Shown here: one piece after another, positions 51,886 to 64,000 of the stretch
Position numbering within the stretch: position 1 is the first letter of the stretch
Layout: each line of letters starts with the position of its first letter
Origin: Pelecanus crispus
Taxonomy: Eukaryota; Chordata; Aves; Pelecaniformes; Pelecanidae
Direction of reading: 5' to 3'
Assembly: GCF_030463565.1 (NCBI RefSeq)
Contig: NC_134644.1
Location: 131,127,388 to 131,191,387 of the forward strand
DNA length: 64,000 nt
The notes under the pieces: generated by a model
What the model was told of the DNA's origin: nothing
Databases searched by the model: none
Seen by the model: only the letters and a program-made list of their open reading frames with translations
Position numbers and translations under genes: made by a program

Positions 51886-52220
51886 CGGGGCGCGAGGGGG
51901 GGGCGGGCCCCGGGGGCAGCCGTTGCCGCCCGCGCGCCGCCGTGCAGGCAGCCCGGCCGGGAGCGGGCGCCGCTGAGGGGAAAGATCAGCGCGGCCGCCG
52001 CCGAGCTGCAGCCCCGGCCCGGCATTCCCCCTTCGGCCTCGTCCGCGCCTTCCCAGGCCGGCCCGCTGCGTGTGACAGGCGCTGGCGGCGGGAACGGCGG
52101 TCGGGGCGGGTGTGTGGGCGGGCGCTGCAGGCCTGCAGGCCGTACGGGCGGCAGCTAACGCCTGCCGGGGTACCCCTCAGGGGACGGCCGGCGGGAGCCT
52201 GGTGCGTTGGGAAGTGGCAG

Positions 52221-55080
52221 GTCTGCCTACACCGGTTAAAAGTCGGGCTCTGCAAAGTTGCTTCCGTCTTTGGGTTCCCAGTGGTTTCAAAGAGTTTGCA
52301 GTGTCTTTAAAACTACCTTTCAAATAGCTAGATGTATCTGCCAGATGATACTGCACTTCTGTAGTGTAATTTGTACGTGTCTACGGTTTGAGTGTTTCCC
52401 GTAAAAACCATTTTTATGCTGTATTATAAGGCTTAGGGAAAAAGGCAAATTACAGTATTCTTAAATAGGTAAATATTAAAATAGTAAGTCATGGGGAACA
52501 GGAAAACCAGCAAACCGCATCGTTAGAACTCATCCTCATCTGATCAGATGCCTTCATCACTAAATTAAATCTCTTGGCTTACTTCCAGCCAAAGAGTCAA
52601 TGATGCTTATTCATCTCGAAATGTATTGGGCTATTCAGGCACTCTGTATTGAAATTACTGGATCATTCCAGTCCATTCTGAATACTTAGACCAACTCTGA
52701 ATAAGTATGGCAAGCGCATTTCTATCAAAATGAAATACTTTGTTCTTTGTCTTTCATTCCATACATCTTTGTCAGATACTTCCTCCCAGAAAGTCAATCT
52801 ACTCATTGTATTTGCTGGGTGGTGTCTGGCTAACATGGATCCTTTTTTGGCAGCTCAAACAGCAGCTGAATGCCTGCTATACTTCCTTCACATCCTTCCC
52901 ACTGGCATCTTCCATGCCAGGCAGGGACATTTTTTCACAAAACTTTTGCTCACCAATGTTAATACTTCTATCAGCATGGCTGCACAAAATATATGGGAGA
53001 AGCCTTTGCACCAACTGCGTAACATTAAACATGCAGCCTCTTCTGCTGTGATTGCTAGGCTGCTTTCATACGTAATATTTATGCCAGGGGATCCCTTTTA
53101 TTGCTAAAATTGGGCTATTTTCACAGGTAGCTTTTTGTGTTTTGATTTATCTCTACTTCAGTGTGTGTTTGTGCCTTGTACTGTACCCGATTCAAATCTA
53201 TTAAGAAAATACAGTTTACGCATAAGAGACTCCTAAAAGATTAGGAGCTTCACATTATGCCAGGTGCTTATTAAATATGCTGAACCCGACTCTTGCTGTG
53301 GAGCATCCTCTTGGGACATGAACAAAATTCTCTCTTCCTTCGCTACCGTGCTATTTGCCACATAAATGTAACTTCCGTGAGGCGGCCTGCTGATGAACCT
53401 CCAGCCTAGGAGATCAGTAGTCTGCTCATAAGTAGACCAAGCTTTTAATCTTTTCGTCAGTATAGCTGAAATGATCTTACCTGAATTCCTGGTTGCTGCT
53501 AGCATGGCTCAGGGTCACTGGAGAAACACGAGCCTTGTGTGGATTGGGCATTCCCAAGTCAGAGTAGCAGGATGGCCTGTGCATGCGTGGGACAGTCTGC
53601 CGGTTACAGACAAATGTTCAAGGAACTGAGCTTCTGAAATCCTGAAGGAATTGCTGAAAACAGCTGAATTATCAATCTTTCAAAGACTTGTAAGTTGACT
53701 GTCTCTTTACAGTGAGATATCTATCATACGAGCGATATTTTTCTACCTAATTTCAAGGTTCTGCTTAAAGTAGTGAGAGCTTTACAAGGCAAAGCATGCT
53801 CTAAACTATGTATTTTTCCCTTTCCTGGTGGCTGAGATGGACTTAGACAAGATAGTTGTCCATACTAGCATTTCATGTGTATTGTTAGGTTGTAATTTTT
53901 ATTAATTTTTTTGAAGAGGGTAAGAAGCTATACAGATTTCATACCGAAACTCACTAATTTCTACAACATGATTTCCATTTCACCCTTATTTACTCTCAGA
54001 ACGGGCAGAGCTGTTGCATGACCTTTTCTCCGAGATGTAACCTAAAGCAGACATTCAGCGTGGAGGGTGCTTTTGGTCAAACAGAAGTTTCAGGACTGAA
54101 AGCAGGATTTCACACTGAGCAGTACCAGGTGACTTTCACAATGGAACAGGCCTTTCTGCTCTGTAACTTCCCAGTGGCAGCTTCCCTAATTCAGTTCTTC
54201 ACTCCGGTAAACCTACACTCTGCACCGAAGGGTAACTAACTTACTGCTGTTACCTCACAAAGGGAGTTCGCTACCTGGTGTGCAATAATCCAGTTCACAC
54301 ACTGAGTTGAAAAAGCGATATTATTTCATTTCTGCGTGGAGGTGAGTGCTAGGTGGTAATCCCACAAAGCTAGCACACCCTTGCAGTAATATTTTAACAT
54401 ACTTATACTTATGTTGCTACATCTCAGTCCTTTATATCAGCATATTGTACTATCATTGGTTCTTAGTCTCTTCGCCTTGATTTAAAGACAGAATGTTCTG
54501 TAATTTCACTGTGCAGGCCCAGTGGGTAAGGGTCTTCATGTGGAGGTGGGAATACTTCGGCAAAGAGGTGTGGTTTTTCCATGCAATTGAGCGTAGTTCA
54601 TTTAAAGTTGATATACTCTTTCAGTTCGTGTCAAATTCCTTGCTCTGCTGCCCAGGTATTCCTTTGTGAGTGCTAAGTTTCTGCTTCATCTACCATTTTG
54701 TCCTTGGGTAAATTTCATTCCCTACTAGCTGACCTCGACGTTACCTCAGACATCACCACCAATTGAAACTGCTGTATGATTTTCCAGGAGGTCCACTTTT
54801 TAGACTAAAATAGTGAAACTGATCAAGTACTGCCCCAGTACAAGGGAAGCCTGTAATAATAGTGCACATTTCCAGTAAGTATCTGCCTTTAAACCTTTTG
54901 GATTGACACAGGGCGCCGCGCTTTCAGTTGATCGATGTTCTGCGCGCCGTCAGTCGGTTGTTCTTGGGTGCAGCTTGATGGTCTTAAAGGCCTGGCTTTG
55001 AAATGCTTGGCTGGGATCTGCGTGACTCACAGAAAAGCAGATACTGGGAAACGAAATGGAGTTTGGGACCCGCGCCTAAT
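52221..55080. other. Spacer between divergent LYPLA1 and MRPL15
   Basis: About 2.9 kb of moderate-GC sequence. It has a 125-codon plus-strand open frame at 52730-53107 that I do not recognise and that lacks support as a gene. No transposon was recognised. Confidence 0.6.
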
Positions 55081-55283
55081 TGGTGTTCTTAGCTAAGACA
55101 CGATTAAAAGAACGGCCCCGGCCACGGCCCTCGGTGCTGCACCGCCGGCTGCAGCCGCGGGGCCAAGCCGCCCCGCCGGCGGGGGAGGCTGCGCGACACT
55201 GTTGGGGAGGCGCGGTTTACGGTTCTGCCGTAAAGCAGCTCGGCCAGGCCAGCGTCGCTGCCGCCCTTGGGAGGTGAGCGGAC
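55080..55283 (+). promoter_or_regulatory. MRPL15: CpG-rich promoter / 5' UTR of MRPL15
   Basis: A short GC-rich block begins abruptly near 55110 and surrounds exon 1. It contains a perfect inverted repeat TTTACGG-TTCTG-CCGTAAA at 55216-55234, about 50 bases before the ATG. The transcription start is not defined; no TATA box was seen. Confidence 0.65.
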
Positions 55284-55382
55284 ATGGGCGGGAATGGCAC
55301 GACCAAGGCCCTGGAGCTGCTGCGGTCGCTGCCCAGGGTCAGTCTGGCCAACCTAAGGCCCAGCCCAGGCTCCAAAAAGACG
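55284..55382 (+). CDS. MRPL15: MRPL15 coding exon 1 (residues 1-33)
   Basis: Encodes the mitochondrial targeting region, [20 protein letters not shown] then [13 protein letters not shown]. Human has [17 protein letters not shown]. Start context GACATGG; donor ACG|GTGAGT, phase 0. Confidence 0.96.
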
Positions 55383-58300
55383 GTGAGTGCCTGCAGCTTG
55401 TCGGGCGGGTCGCGGGCATGCTTTCCCTCCGGCAGCAGGACTGTGCTTCAGCAGCGGGCGCACCCGGCCCCCGTGGCTTTTGCCTCGAGGGCTGTCAGAA
55501 AGCCTTTGGGGAAGCTGCGGCAGGTCCAGGAGAGCGATCTGGCCAGAATAGGAGTGGGAAGGCAAAGTGGGTGACAGTGTTGTGTGTGTTGGTGCTGTTC
55601 ATGCCCGTTGCATGTCTTGTAGCGAGTGTGTGTGGCTGTCCCCACAGAGAGCTGGCTGATGAGTGGCCCTAGCTAAACCTGAGGGCCATCGTTGGGGGAT
55701 GGGCGGAAACAGTAAAAAAGTGTTGAATACCAAGCGTTTATGGGGTGGGGTGATACATCTGAAAAGGGAGGGTTAAAGGCTTAAAAAGAAAAGGAATGTG
55801 ATGCTAGCCAGCACTTCTTGTTCATATTGATTTCTCGACAGCAAACCTAAATGTGCTCTTCCCTGTCTCCTTGTAAAGTGATAGGGGAGTAAAGAAAAGA
55901 AACCAGGAAGAAACCCACTTGGTTTGGGAGAAATACCAGTGAACAGAGGGATGAGGGTCAAGGGCTAAAGTCATAGGAATAGAGAACTGACAGGGAACAC
56001 CAAGCAGCACTGCCCTGTCAGTGCTCAAGCCTCCCTAGAGATGCCTACAGAGCTGGTGAGTGCTGCACAGTTGTAACCCCTTAGACCTGTGACAGGGCAA
56101 GAGGATGGAAATTCTCCCCTGCAGCTGTTGGGGTTGCTTTGTCAAGTTACTTCACTTGGAGCTGTAAATATCCAGCTTGGCCAGGGTCAAGCAGAGCTGG
56201 AAGAAGCAGGCCTATACAGGGCTGGAGTGGTGATTCTTAAGGCTTTTCAAACTAATCCAGGCTCCCAAATGGTATTTTGAGGCTTAGCATGCAGAAGTTG
56301 TGAGACAGTCTGAACTTGAGGTTTACTAGAACTGATGCTTCCCTGCCAGTCTTTGGTGTCAGGACTTTTTGTTTTTTTAAGGTAGCTGTTGGATTTAGGA
56401 AAACACTGGGGTTTTTAATCTTGAAAGGAGAGGGTTTTGTACACTCACTGGATCTTTAGCAAGTAATTTGCAACTCCATATAGGTTTTGCCCATGTTACT
56501 GCTAACTTTGCCTTCAGTTAGAGTTTGTACAAGTGACCTCAGCTCTGTTTCTTTGGTATTTTTCTTTTGGTGTCTGATAACCTTATTCTGTGATCAATGA
56601 AGTTTTCAAATAAGCAGACTTAAGAACATTTGACTTCACAAGCAGAAGTTGCAGCCAAAAAAAAAAAGAGGTTTTGATTGGCTCCTCTGACAATCTAAAA
56701 TCTGGTCAATGTACTGATTACATTCCATTTGTGACCAGATATTGTTGGTATATTTGTATTAACTAAAGTCACTCTGTAATCTGGTGTGTGTACGGGCAAC
56801 TGCCAGAAAGGGTGGGCCAGCTGTGTCCTCTCTTTGCTTCCAGGTGCTCGCACCCGCTGTATGTCTTGTACTGCTGCTAGAGGTTGTGTGGTGAGCCAGA
56901 GCAGGGAACTAAACCAGCTGAAAACTAGTTAGACAAAAATTAGGTTCTGCCTAGTTTAATTCCCTGACCTGTGCATCGCAGAGCCACACAACTGCTTGTG
57001 TTGGCACAAGAGACACTGTGAGTGAAGAAGCATAGCGTGAGCTGGGGACAAGTCAGCTTCCTTTGGTGGCAGGGATAGTCTAGCCTAGCATAAAACTGCA
57101 CTTGAACTCTATACTATTTAGTATTAATACAGGTAAGCTGTGCATCTTAGGTCAGATGATGTTTCAAATATATTAATACTTTTTTTTTCTGATGTATGTC
57201 CGTACTGACTTTTCTACTAATATTTCAGTGCACATGAAGTGCTCCGTAACTTTGGAAAACTTACAGACGCAATAAAGAGCATAAACTATCAAATTTTTAA
57301 AAATTTGAAAGACGAGAGACTAATAATCAAATACCGTGATGTAATGAGCAGTTTTCAGACCTGAGTTTGACTCGATATTCTGTGCTGCAGTCTAACTGCA
57401 TGGAGTGACTGGTAGGATTAGGGGTGCTTGATGCTTACCGTAGTCTCTTGAATTATTTGCATTATTATTGATCCAACAGTGACTATGTGACTTAACCAAA
57501 GTTAGTTTATAAGCAGTACAAATACTGTTTAGAATGTGTTGCTTTACATGTCTCCCAGCCTGACTGATTCACATTGAGGAACACAATGGAAAATAGCAAA
57601 TGTATGAATTGTATTGTGCAGTTATTAGACTAGTTAGCAACACGACGTTGCTCCTTCCACATGTGTTCACGTTCCAGTGAATGTTAGCTTAAATGGGAAA
57701 AACTTTGTAAGATCAAATGGATCCATCAAAGCGATGCACAGACATGATCGTGCCTTTTGGAGCTGAACAGTGAACTCTACCCTGTGCAGCATGACAGTGA
57801 GATTCTGAAGCTTGTGACTCTGCCTTATCCCTGACAAAGTGTGAAGGAATCAAAGTGAGCCCTAGTGCTGTAAATACTTCAGTATATGAATTAAATGAAG
57901 TCACCTTACACAGAAAACTTTTATTAGTTAGGTCAGAGTGAGGTGGCACTGCTTCATTTAGTAGCAGTTGCTCCCAGCTGCTCATTTCCACCCTTGCTTA
58001 CTGCCTTTTTTGTAATCCTATAGATATTTGCATACCCATGAATTGTACTGAATGGTGCAACTGACCTGTGTTTTAAATTTAAAAAAAAAAAAAAAAAAAG
58101 TTTTACCTTTGCTTATCTCTCTGATCCCATTCTCCGTTTAGCTGTGCAAGTACTTCTGCTGGCACAAGTAGGAGGTGAGTGCAAGAAGATTGCTGAACTG
58201 CTGCTTATGGCTGCAATGCTAATTTAAAGTGCTCGGGAAACTAATAGCTTAGTATCACAGTCTTCATTTAAAAAAATAATGAAGGTTTAAAATACAATCT

Positions 58301-61300
58301 TCCCTTTTGATTTGTAGTCAGTAGAAATTGCAACAGTTGCAGACTCTTTAGAAAGCCTGAGTCCATGAAAAGAATTATGTGTGTGCATAGCATATATAGC
58401 CTGTTCCCCCATCCCTTGAAGTAGAATTGATTTTTTTTTTTTTTTTTTAAATTTCTTTTTCCATTGTCAGTGTTCGGAAACTTCTGAGCACTGAGCAACT
58501 TTCTCATGAAATAGGAGGAGATATCAATAGTTAAGTCAGGAAAATTCTCTAACTTGGAGAGTGCAGGGTGTAAGAGGTAGGATTAAATACTAGTACTCCT
58601 TTTATCGTGATATGTGTTCATGTAAACTTTCAGACTATTTGTGGTGCCTCCCTAGAGCTGTGCTCTGCAAAAATCACACTAACTGCTTTTCTGACTATTT
58701 TTCCCCTTAGAAAAGAGCTATCTCTTAATTTTTCTTCAAGAATCAGTGTTATGCTCAGTTGTTTATATCTCTGAAGTCTTAATGTTTTATAGATACTTAC
58801 CTCCAAAGTAGCTGACTAAATGTATCATTGATTGTTTTCAAGGAGAAAAGACGTGGCCGTGGAAGATACGGAGGTCAGAAGTGTGGTCGAGGTCACAAAG
58901 GAGAAAGACAAAGAGGAAATCGCCCCCGATTAGGCTTTGAGGGTGGTCAAACTCCATTTTACTTGGCCATACCAAAATACGGGTTTAATGACGGACATAG
59001 GTAAGTTTCTTCACATTTACTCAGAAGTTAGTCACTCTCTGCTTTTCTTGATCTTTCTCCTGAAGCCAGAATCTAATGCCAAAACAGGCCTAACTGAAAA
59101 TGAGACGTTCTCAGATTGTTAGCTTCCCTACCAGCAGAATCTCCCATTTCTTGTGAGATTATTGTTTTAATGAATTAATTTATTTTCTGTTGGTTTACAG
59201 CTCTGCTTATTTGCCCTTTTCTTTGCATAACCCCTCATATGTAGCAGATTAGCCTTCCTCCTACAGCAGAGTGCATTTCTCCTCTCAGACCGCTCCTCCA
59301 TACGTGCTTGTTTTTCCCTTTGCCTGTCTGCACAGCAGATAAGCTATTGAACTGACTGGGAAGAGTCCTGCTGACTTGAGTGAGGATGTTAGGCATGGAA
59401 GTGTAATCCAAAGCCTTGCTTTGTTATTTCTCTTTTCTTTATTCACTTGATCTGCTGCTAGCCAAACAATTCTGCTTCTCTTCATGACTCTACCTTTTTA
59501 GCCCTGCAACACTGCAGTCTTTGTCTGTCTGCACTCCGTCTGTTCCACCTAGGATCTTAAAAAGTTCTTTAATACCAAATCTATTGGATGAAGCCATTGT
59601 CATCTTTCATAATTGTTCTCCTCAGACATTCTGCCTTGTTTGACACTTCTGTCCCTTTTTTTGCATTGTGCTTGTTTGTGCCATGTCCTTCTTTCAGCTT
59701 TTTAATGTTTAAAATTATTCTTCTAACCAGTCACTGTTCTTAGCTGGAGATCTGTATGCCAGTGTTTTATTAATTTCCTTCACTATATTGACAGTTATAA
59801 ATATTTTTTTGTTTGCTTTTTGTTGTTCAAAGCTGGTTTTGTTTCCTAAGGTGGCATGTATGTTACCTTGATCACTAACCATCTTGCTGCTTTTGGGTAT
59901 GGTCATGAAAGCATTGCATGGATACAGAACTTGTTATAGGCAGTAGTAAGAAAAATGCGCCACACCTAGCAAACAGTTCAAGAATGAAAGGACTTAGTGA
60001 ATTTATTTGTGAATTGTTAAACAGAACAGTGTGATTTTTGTGTTTCATGTGCTGTTATAACTTTACCAAATAGCTGTGCATTTTTATATTTTCATTCTTT
60101 ATGCATGCAGTATAAGCTACAGACCTGTCCTGATTATCAAAGGTTTTTTGTCAGTCCTACTAGTTTTGAAGTGTGATTCAAACTATATTTCCAAGTACTG
60201 TTATTTCTTCCTGTTTGCTTAACTCTTATGAGTACATGAGAAGCACTTTCAATAGCTGAAGACACAGTGTGGATCCGCAAGCCCACAAAGGAGATGCTGC
60301 AGAATGCAGGCACTGAGCTTCTTACCTTAACAGTGGTCACAAGTTTATGAACAACCACCAGCAAAAATCCAAGTTTCTGCAGTGACAAGAAATTAATAGG
60401 GTCTTGCTGTTTTTAACCACATCTGACAGCATGTGGAAACAAAAGTACTCTGTAATTTCTTTTCAATGTTCTTGGCAAAATTTCAATGCCAGGTTATTGT
60501 AAATGTTTTTCTAGTGAACGTTGTAAGTGCACTTGAGAGACTATCGTGGCAGGATGGGAGCATGCTGAACAATGTCTCTGCCTGTTTATCTTCACCTCAG
60601 TCTTCTTTCTGTCTGCAGTGGTGTTCCTCTACTTTTTGAACTTTTGCTCTGTTAGGAACTGTCTGACATGCAAATTCTGTTGCTTGTCTTGTCTTACTAG
60701 GTTACCAATAACAAAGATAAGCTGCTCAGTTTTTCTGCTACCACTCACAGGTTTCCAATAGCAGTGGTTAAACTGTATGAGAAAGTTTTGAGCATCGGCA
60801 TAAATGGTATGCAGTAGGTGTAGGGACTGGGACTGGGAAAAACTGCTCTAAGGATTGGTTTGTATAGTTAAGCTAGAACTTCATAAAATGCAAAAGTGGA
60901 TTCTGCTGAAGCTGATGGCTGTTGACAAAATATTCCAATTTCCTTTGGAGATAAGGGTTAATTACATATTTTCTCAGTATTTCTCTCCCTTGGTGGTATT
61001 TTGAGGAAGATTCCATTCAATACTTGTGAGATGTCAGGTACAGCGGTAATGGACTAAAAAATCTTGTTGAATATAGGCAAGTTATGCAGGAGCACTTACA
61101 GGGTTTGGCTGACAGTCTTTGACTAAACTTGTATGGGAGGGGAGGATATATTTGGTTTTGACTGTGTATTTTTTTTTGTCAGACTTTCTGAATGTATCAG
61201 TGAAGCTACCAAGCTGGATTCACTTTGAAGATGGTAGTTATTTAGAATCTTGTTGGCTTACCATGAAATGCTGACACTTTAATTTCTTCACCTTTTTTTG

Positions 61301-63992
61301 CTTCTTTAAACCAGTCAGCAAGTAAAGAGGCATCCTGGAGTAAATTGAGCTCGGCTACAGCAAAATAATTAATATCGTATTGGAGGTGGGGGTGCCTGAG
61401 CAAACCTGAAGGCATAATGGAGTCTTGGGCTGTAACTAGGGCTTGCATTTGCATTAAATTAAACTTAAAATTTTGGCGTGTGGATGGGTGGGTTGTAAAC
61501 ATTTACTTGGTAGTTTTAGGAGTAGGTAGAAAATGGAATACAGTATGGTATATCTCGGTTGCCCAGTTCTTATTAAAGCTTCAATTTTGTAAATTTCTCA
61601 ACATTTTGTTTGGTTTTTTTTGTTTTCCTCTCCCCAGCCGGAGACGCCAGTACCAGCCGCTCAGTCTTCAGAGGCTGCAGTACCTGATTGATTTGGGTAG
61701 AGTTGACCCCACGCAGCCGATTGACTTAACACAGCTCACTAATGCCCGAGGTGTAACAGTGCAGCCTCTCAAAAGGGATTATGGTGTCCAGCTGGTGGAG
61801 GAGGTATGCGTACAAGACACTAACTACTTCAGGCAGTATAAAGCCTTGGGTTCTCAGTTTTTCCATACCAGGCTGTCAGATTGTCCTTCCCATGTTTTGG
61901 AAGCATCTTTGCTTTCCTAGATGAGTTTGCTGCGGAATTTTTGTCATAATAAATCCGCTAGAGGGCACTGTGTGTTAGCAAAAAAACCCAAACCCAGGCT
62001 GTTCCAAGATCTGAGAGACTACAAAATTAGTAGTCAAAGAGCACATAACAAGAGGCTGAACTACTATTTTAGCACGGAAGACTAGAATGTACTGTAAGAA
62101 GTGTATTAGTATTTTGGACAGGCAAACATTTTTCGTTCAATCCAGGTGACTTGAGTGAGAGCAATCTGGTTACCTGTCTTGGTGCCAGGAGCAGACCAAT
62201 CATAGTATTTGGCAGGATTTAATGTTACTTACAACTTTGCAGAGGAGAATAAATGCACGTCCTAAAATACTCATTTTAATAGTACTGTTAATGTGTTGAA
62301 ATTTACAGGGTGCTGATATCTTTTCAGCAAAAGTAAATATTGAAGTGCAGAGGGCATCTGAATTAGCAATTGCAACCATAGAAAAAAATGGAGGTGTTGT
62401 AACAACATCGTTCTATGATCCGAGGAGTTTGGGTAAGAATTTATTTTCAGTTCTGACTTCCCCCCCCGCCCCGCCCCTGAATGTGTGATGGTTAAATGAT
62501 CCAAATCAAAGTTTCAGATATAGTTCTTACTGGAAAATCATTAACAACTTCTATTCTAAAAGCTTCAACAACACATTGGTATACAAATGTTGAACTGTAA
62601 TGCATCCTCACTTTTGCTTTTTTTAACCATTCACCTGTTTAGCCCTACCAGTGTTAGTAGTCACTTACCAATTAGCCAGTTAAAGAAATCCAAGTAGCTT
62701 TGTATATAGAGGAACTAATAAAAGATTGTTTCTTTGAATTTTTGTCTTCTAACTTTGTCATGTGTCTAATAACCCTAAGAAAATTCAGGGAAAAAAAAAT
62801 AGATTTAAAAAACACTGTGGTTGTTTATATTTTCAATTTAAAATACTTTTCCAGTTAAAGTGAGGAAATAACTAAGTTACAGAAGCTCAGAATCGTTCCA
62901 CTCAAAATGGCTATTGTTTTCAGAACACTTTCACTGAAGAATGAGGCTTTGCTTTGCTTGAGGCTGCATCCTGCCTAATATTCATTCATGCAGTTTTTAT
63001 TGACAATAATGGAGCTTTCATGTGTGAATGAGGCTGAGAACAAGAGGAATAGACATTTTTAGTGTGCAAAATTTTTACCCTGGAGTGTTAAAAGTTCTTT
63101 TTTTCCAATCCAGAAAATAATCAAAATATTAAGGTTAAAAGGATCTGGAATGTAATTTACCAAATTCAGTAAAGCTTGAGGAGGAGAGGATGGTCTCACA
63201 AATGACTAAATAGGTACATATGCCATTGATTCTTTATTTAAAATACTTATAGAAACACTAAATTTGACATTTGTTGGTACACTGTGTAAATAGCCATGCA
63301 AATGCATTGCTTCTAACCTGGAAGCCAGTCCATTAAATAAACGGCATCACCTAGCTTAGTTATTGTGTCTTTCCAAAGTAGGCATTCTAAATGTATTAGA
63401 AGTAATAATTCATCCAGATTGTCACTATAAATAGCAGTTAAAACAGAGTTGTTTTTTTCGTTAAGTGAAACTTGTTAAACACTATCTTATTCTGAACAAG
63501 AATATTCTTAAGATTTGGTTTTTTGATTGATACTTCTTAATTAGAGTTTAATAATTCATTTAGCACAAAATAGTAAATAAAAAGATGTCATTTAATGTCT
63601 TTAAATATGCATTGTAAAGCATAGTATCTAATTTTCTCTCATGTTTACCCACAGAAATTTTGTGTAAGCCAGTACTATTTTTTCTGCGTGGCCAGCCTAT
63701 TCCAAAGCGAATGCTTCCACCCGAAGATCTAGTCCGTTACTACACAGATGCCAGGAATCGTGGGTACCTGGCAGATCCATCTAAGGTTGCAGAAGCCAGG
63801 CTTGAACTTGCCAAGAAATATGGTTATGTCTTACCAGACATAACTAAGGATGAACTCTTCAAAATGTTAAGCACACGCAAGGATCCTAGACAGATATTTT
63901 TTGGTCTTGCTCCAGGATGGATTGTAAACATGGCAGACAAGAAAGTTCTAAAACCAACTGATGAGAGGCTGTTAAAATACTATAGCTCATGA
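55284..63992 (+). CDS. MRPL15: MRPL15, mitochondrial large-subunit ribosomal protein uL15m (5 coding exons, 294 aa)
   Basis: Nuclear-encoded component of the mitochondrial 39S ribosomal subunit, homologous to bacterial L15, needed for mitochondrial translation. Coding exons: 55284-55382, 58843-59000, 61638-61803, 62309-62432 and 63655-63992. They sum to 885 bases in matching phase, giving 294 aa against 296 in human. The N-terminus [20 protein letters not shown] is basic and amphipathic, consistent with mitochondrial targeting. The Gly/Arg-rich L15 signature [20 protein letters not shown] lies at about residues 37-56, followed by [11 protein letters not shown]. The conserved C-terminal extension of the mitochondrial family ends [13 protein letters not shown]. 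The gene is head-to-head with LYPLA1, 3.6 kb between start codons; poly(A) site lies outside the window. Confidence 0.98.
55383..58842 (+). other. MRPL15 intron 1 (3.5 kb)
   Basis: GT-AG intron. Its first ~200 bases remain CpG-rich. It holds a long A run at about 58080-58099 and a T run at 58432-58449. No gene or transposon was recognised. Confidence 0.85.
58843..59000 (+). CDS. MRPL15: MRPL15 coding exon 2 (residues 34-86)
   Basis: Encodes [20 protein letters not shown] and on to [10 protein letters not shown], the rRNA-binding L15 core. The acceptor is TTTTCAAG|GAG, a weaker AAG site with a GAG three bases on that is unlikely to be used. Donor CATAG|GTAAGT; Ser86 is split. Confidence 0.96.
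61638..61803 (+). CDS. MRPL15: MRPL15 coding exon 3 (residues 86-141)
   Basis: 166 bases encoding [20 protein letters not shown] through [14 protein letters not shown]. Acceptor CTCCCCAG, donor GAG|GTATGC. The open frame continuing past the donor is intronic. Confidence 0.97.
62309..62432 (+). CDS. MRPL15: MRPL15 coding exon 4 (residues 142-183)
   Basis: 124 bases encoding [20 protein letters not shown] then [20 protein letters not shown] and L. Acceptor ATTTACAG, donor TTGG|GTAAGA; Glu183 is split. Confidence 0.97.
63655..63992 (+). CDS. MRPL15: MRPL15 coding exon 5 (residues 183-294 and stop)
   Basis: Encodes [20 protein letters not shown] to [13 protein letters not shown] and TGA at 63990-63992. 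Acceptor CCCACAG. Only eight bases of 3' UTR are in the window. Confidence 0.97.
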
Positions 63993-64000
63993 ATTCAGGA

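Larger units (their letters stand above)
59001..63654 (+). other. MRPL15 introns 2 to 4
   Basis: Introns 59001-61637, 61804-62308 and 62433-63654, all GT-AG. AT-rich, no coding sequence or transposon recognised. A short C-rich run at about 62461-62477 is simple sequence. Confidence 0.85.

Noticed and set aside
61804-61920. Continuation of MRPL15 exon 3 into a 38-codon tail
   Set aside because: A good GTATGC donor follows VQLVEE, and exon 4 resumes the known protein; the tail is intronic read-through.

Overview
The window is vertebrate nuclear DNA, almost certainly from a bird and most likely a passerine. It carries spliced genes with GT-AG introns, long AT-rich introns and CpG-island promoters. 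The recognisable transposons are a CR1 LINE 3' end on the minus strand at about 23.34-23.74 kb and, at 33.20-33.34 kb, a tRNA-Ile-derived SINE with a CR1 tail, the architecture of the passerine family TguSINE1. Three ordinary host genes account for the coding content. I assembled all of them exon by exon with matching reading phases, and their order and orientation match the mammalian block TCEA1(-) LYPLA1(-) MRPL15(+).

Layout: 1 to about 2.2 kb is spacer or far 3' flank with no gene seen. About 2.2-32.5 kb is TCEA1 (transcription elongation factor TFIIS), minus strand, ten coding exons, 304 aa, with its CpG-island promoter around 31.8-32.8 kb. About 32.8-40 kb is intergenic and holds the SINE, a 27-base G run and simple A-rich DNA. 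About 40-52 kb is LYPLA1 (acyl-protein thioesterase 1), minus strand, nine coding exons, 230 aa, with a strong CpG-island promoter at 51.1-52.2 kb. About 52.2-55.1 kb is the spacer between the divergent LYPLA1 and MRPL15 genes. About 55.1-64.0 kb is MRPL15 (mitochondrial ribosomal protein uL15m), plus strand, five coding exons, 294 aa; its stop codon lies 8 bases before the window ends.

The three genes have unrelated housekeeping jobs (RNA polymerase II arrest relief, protein depalmitoylation, mitochondrial translation) and share no pathway; conserved linkage is the only connection I can support.

The most striking sequence-level feature is intron 6 of TCEA1. It can only be joined in frame as an AT-AC intron and carries a perfect U12-type 5' splice site plus a near-consensus U12 branch site, so this transcript must pass through the minor spliceosome. 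Other points are a TAGCAG tandem acceptor in TCEA1 exon 5, a 32-bp tandem duplication carrying two CCAAT boxes in the LYPLA1 promoter, and a possible old LTR-like fossil in TCEA1 intron 2. I found no undescribed multi-gene system, CRISPR array or intact mobile element.
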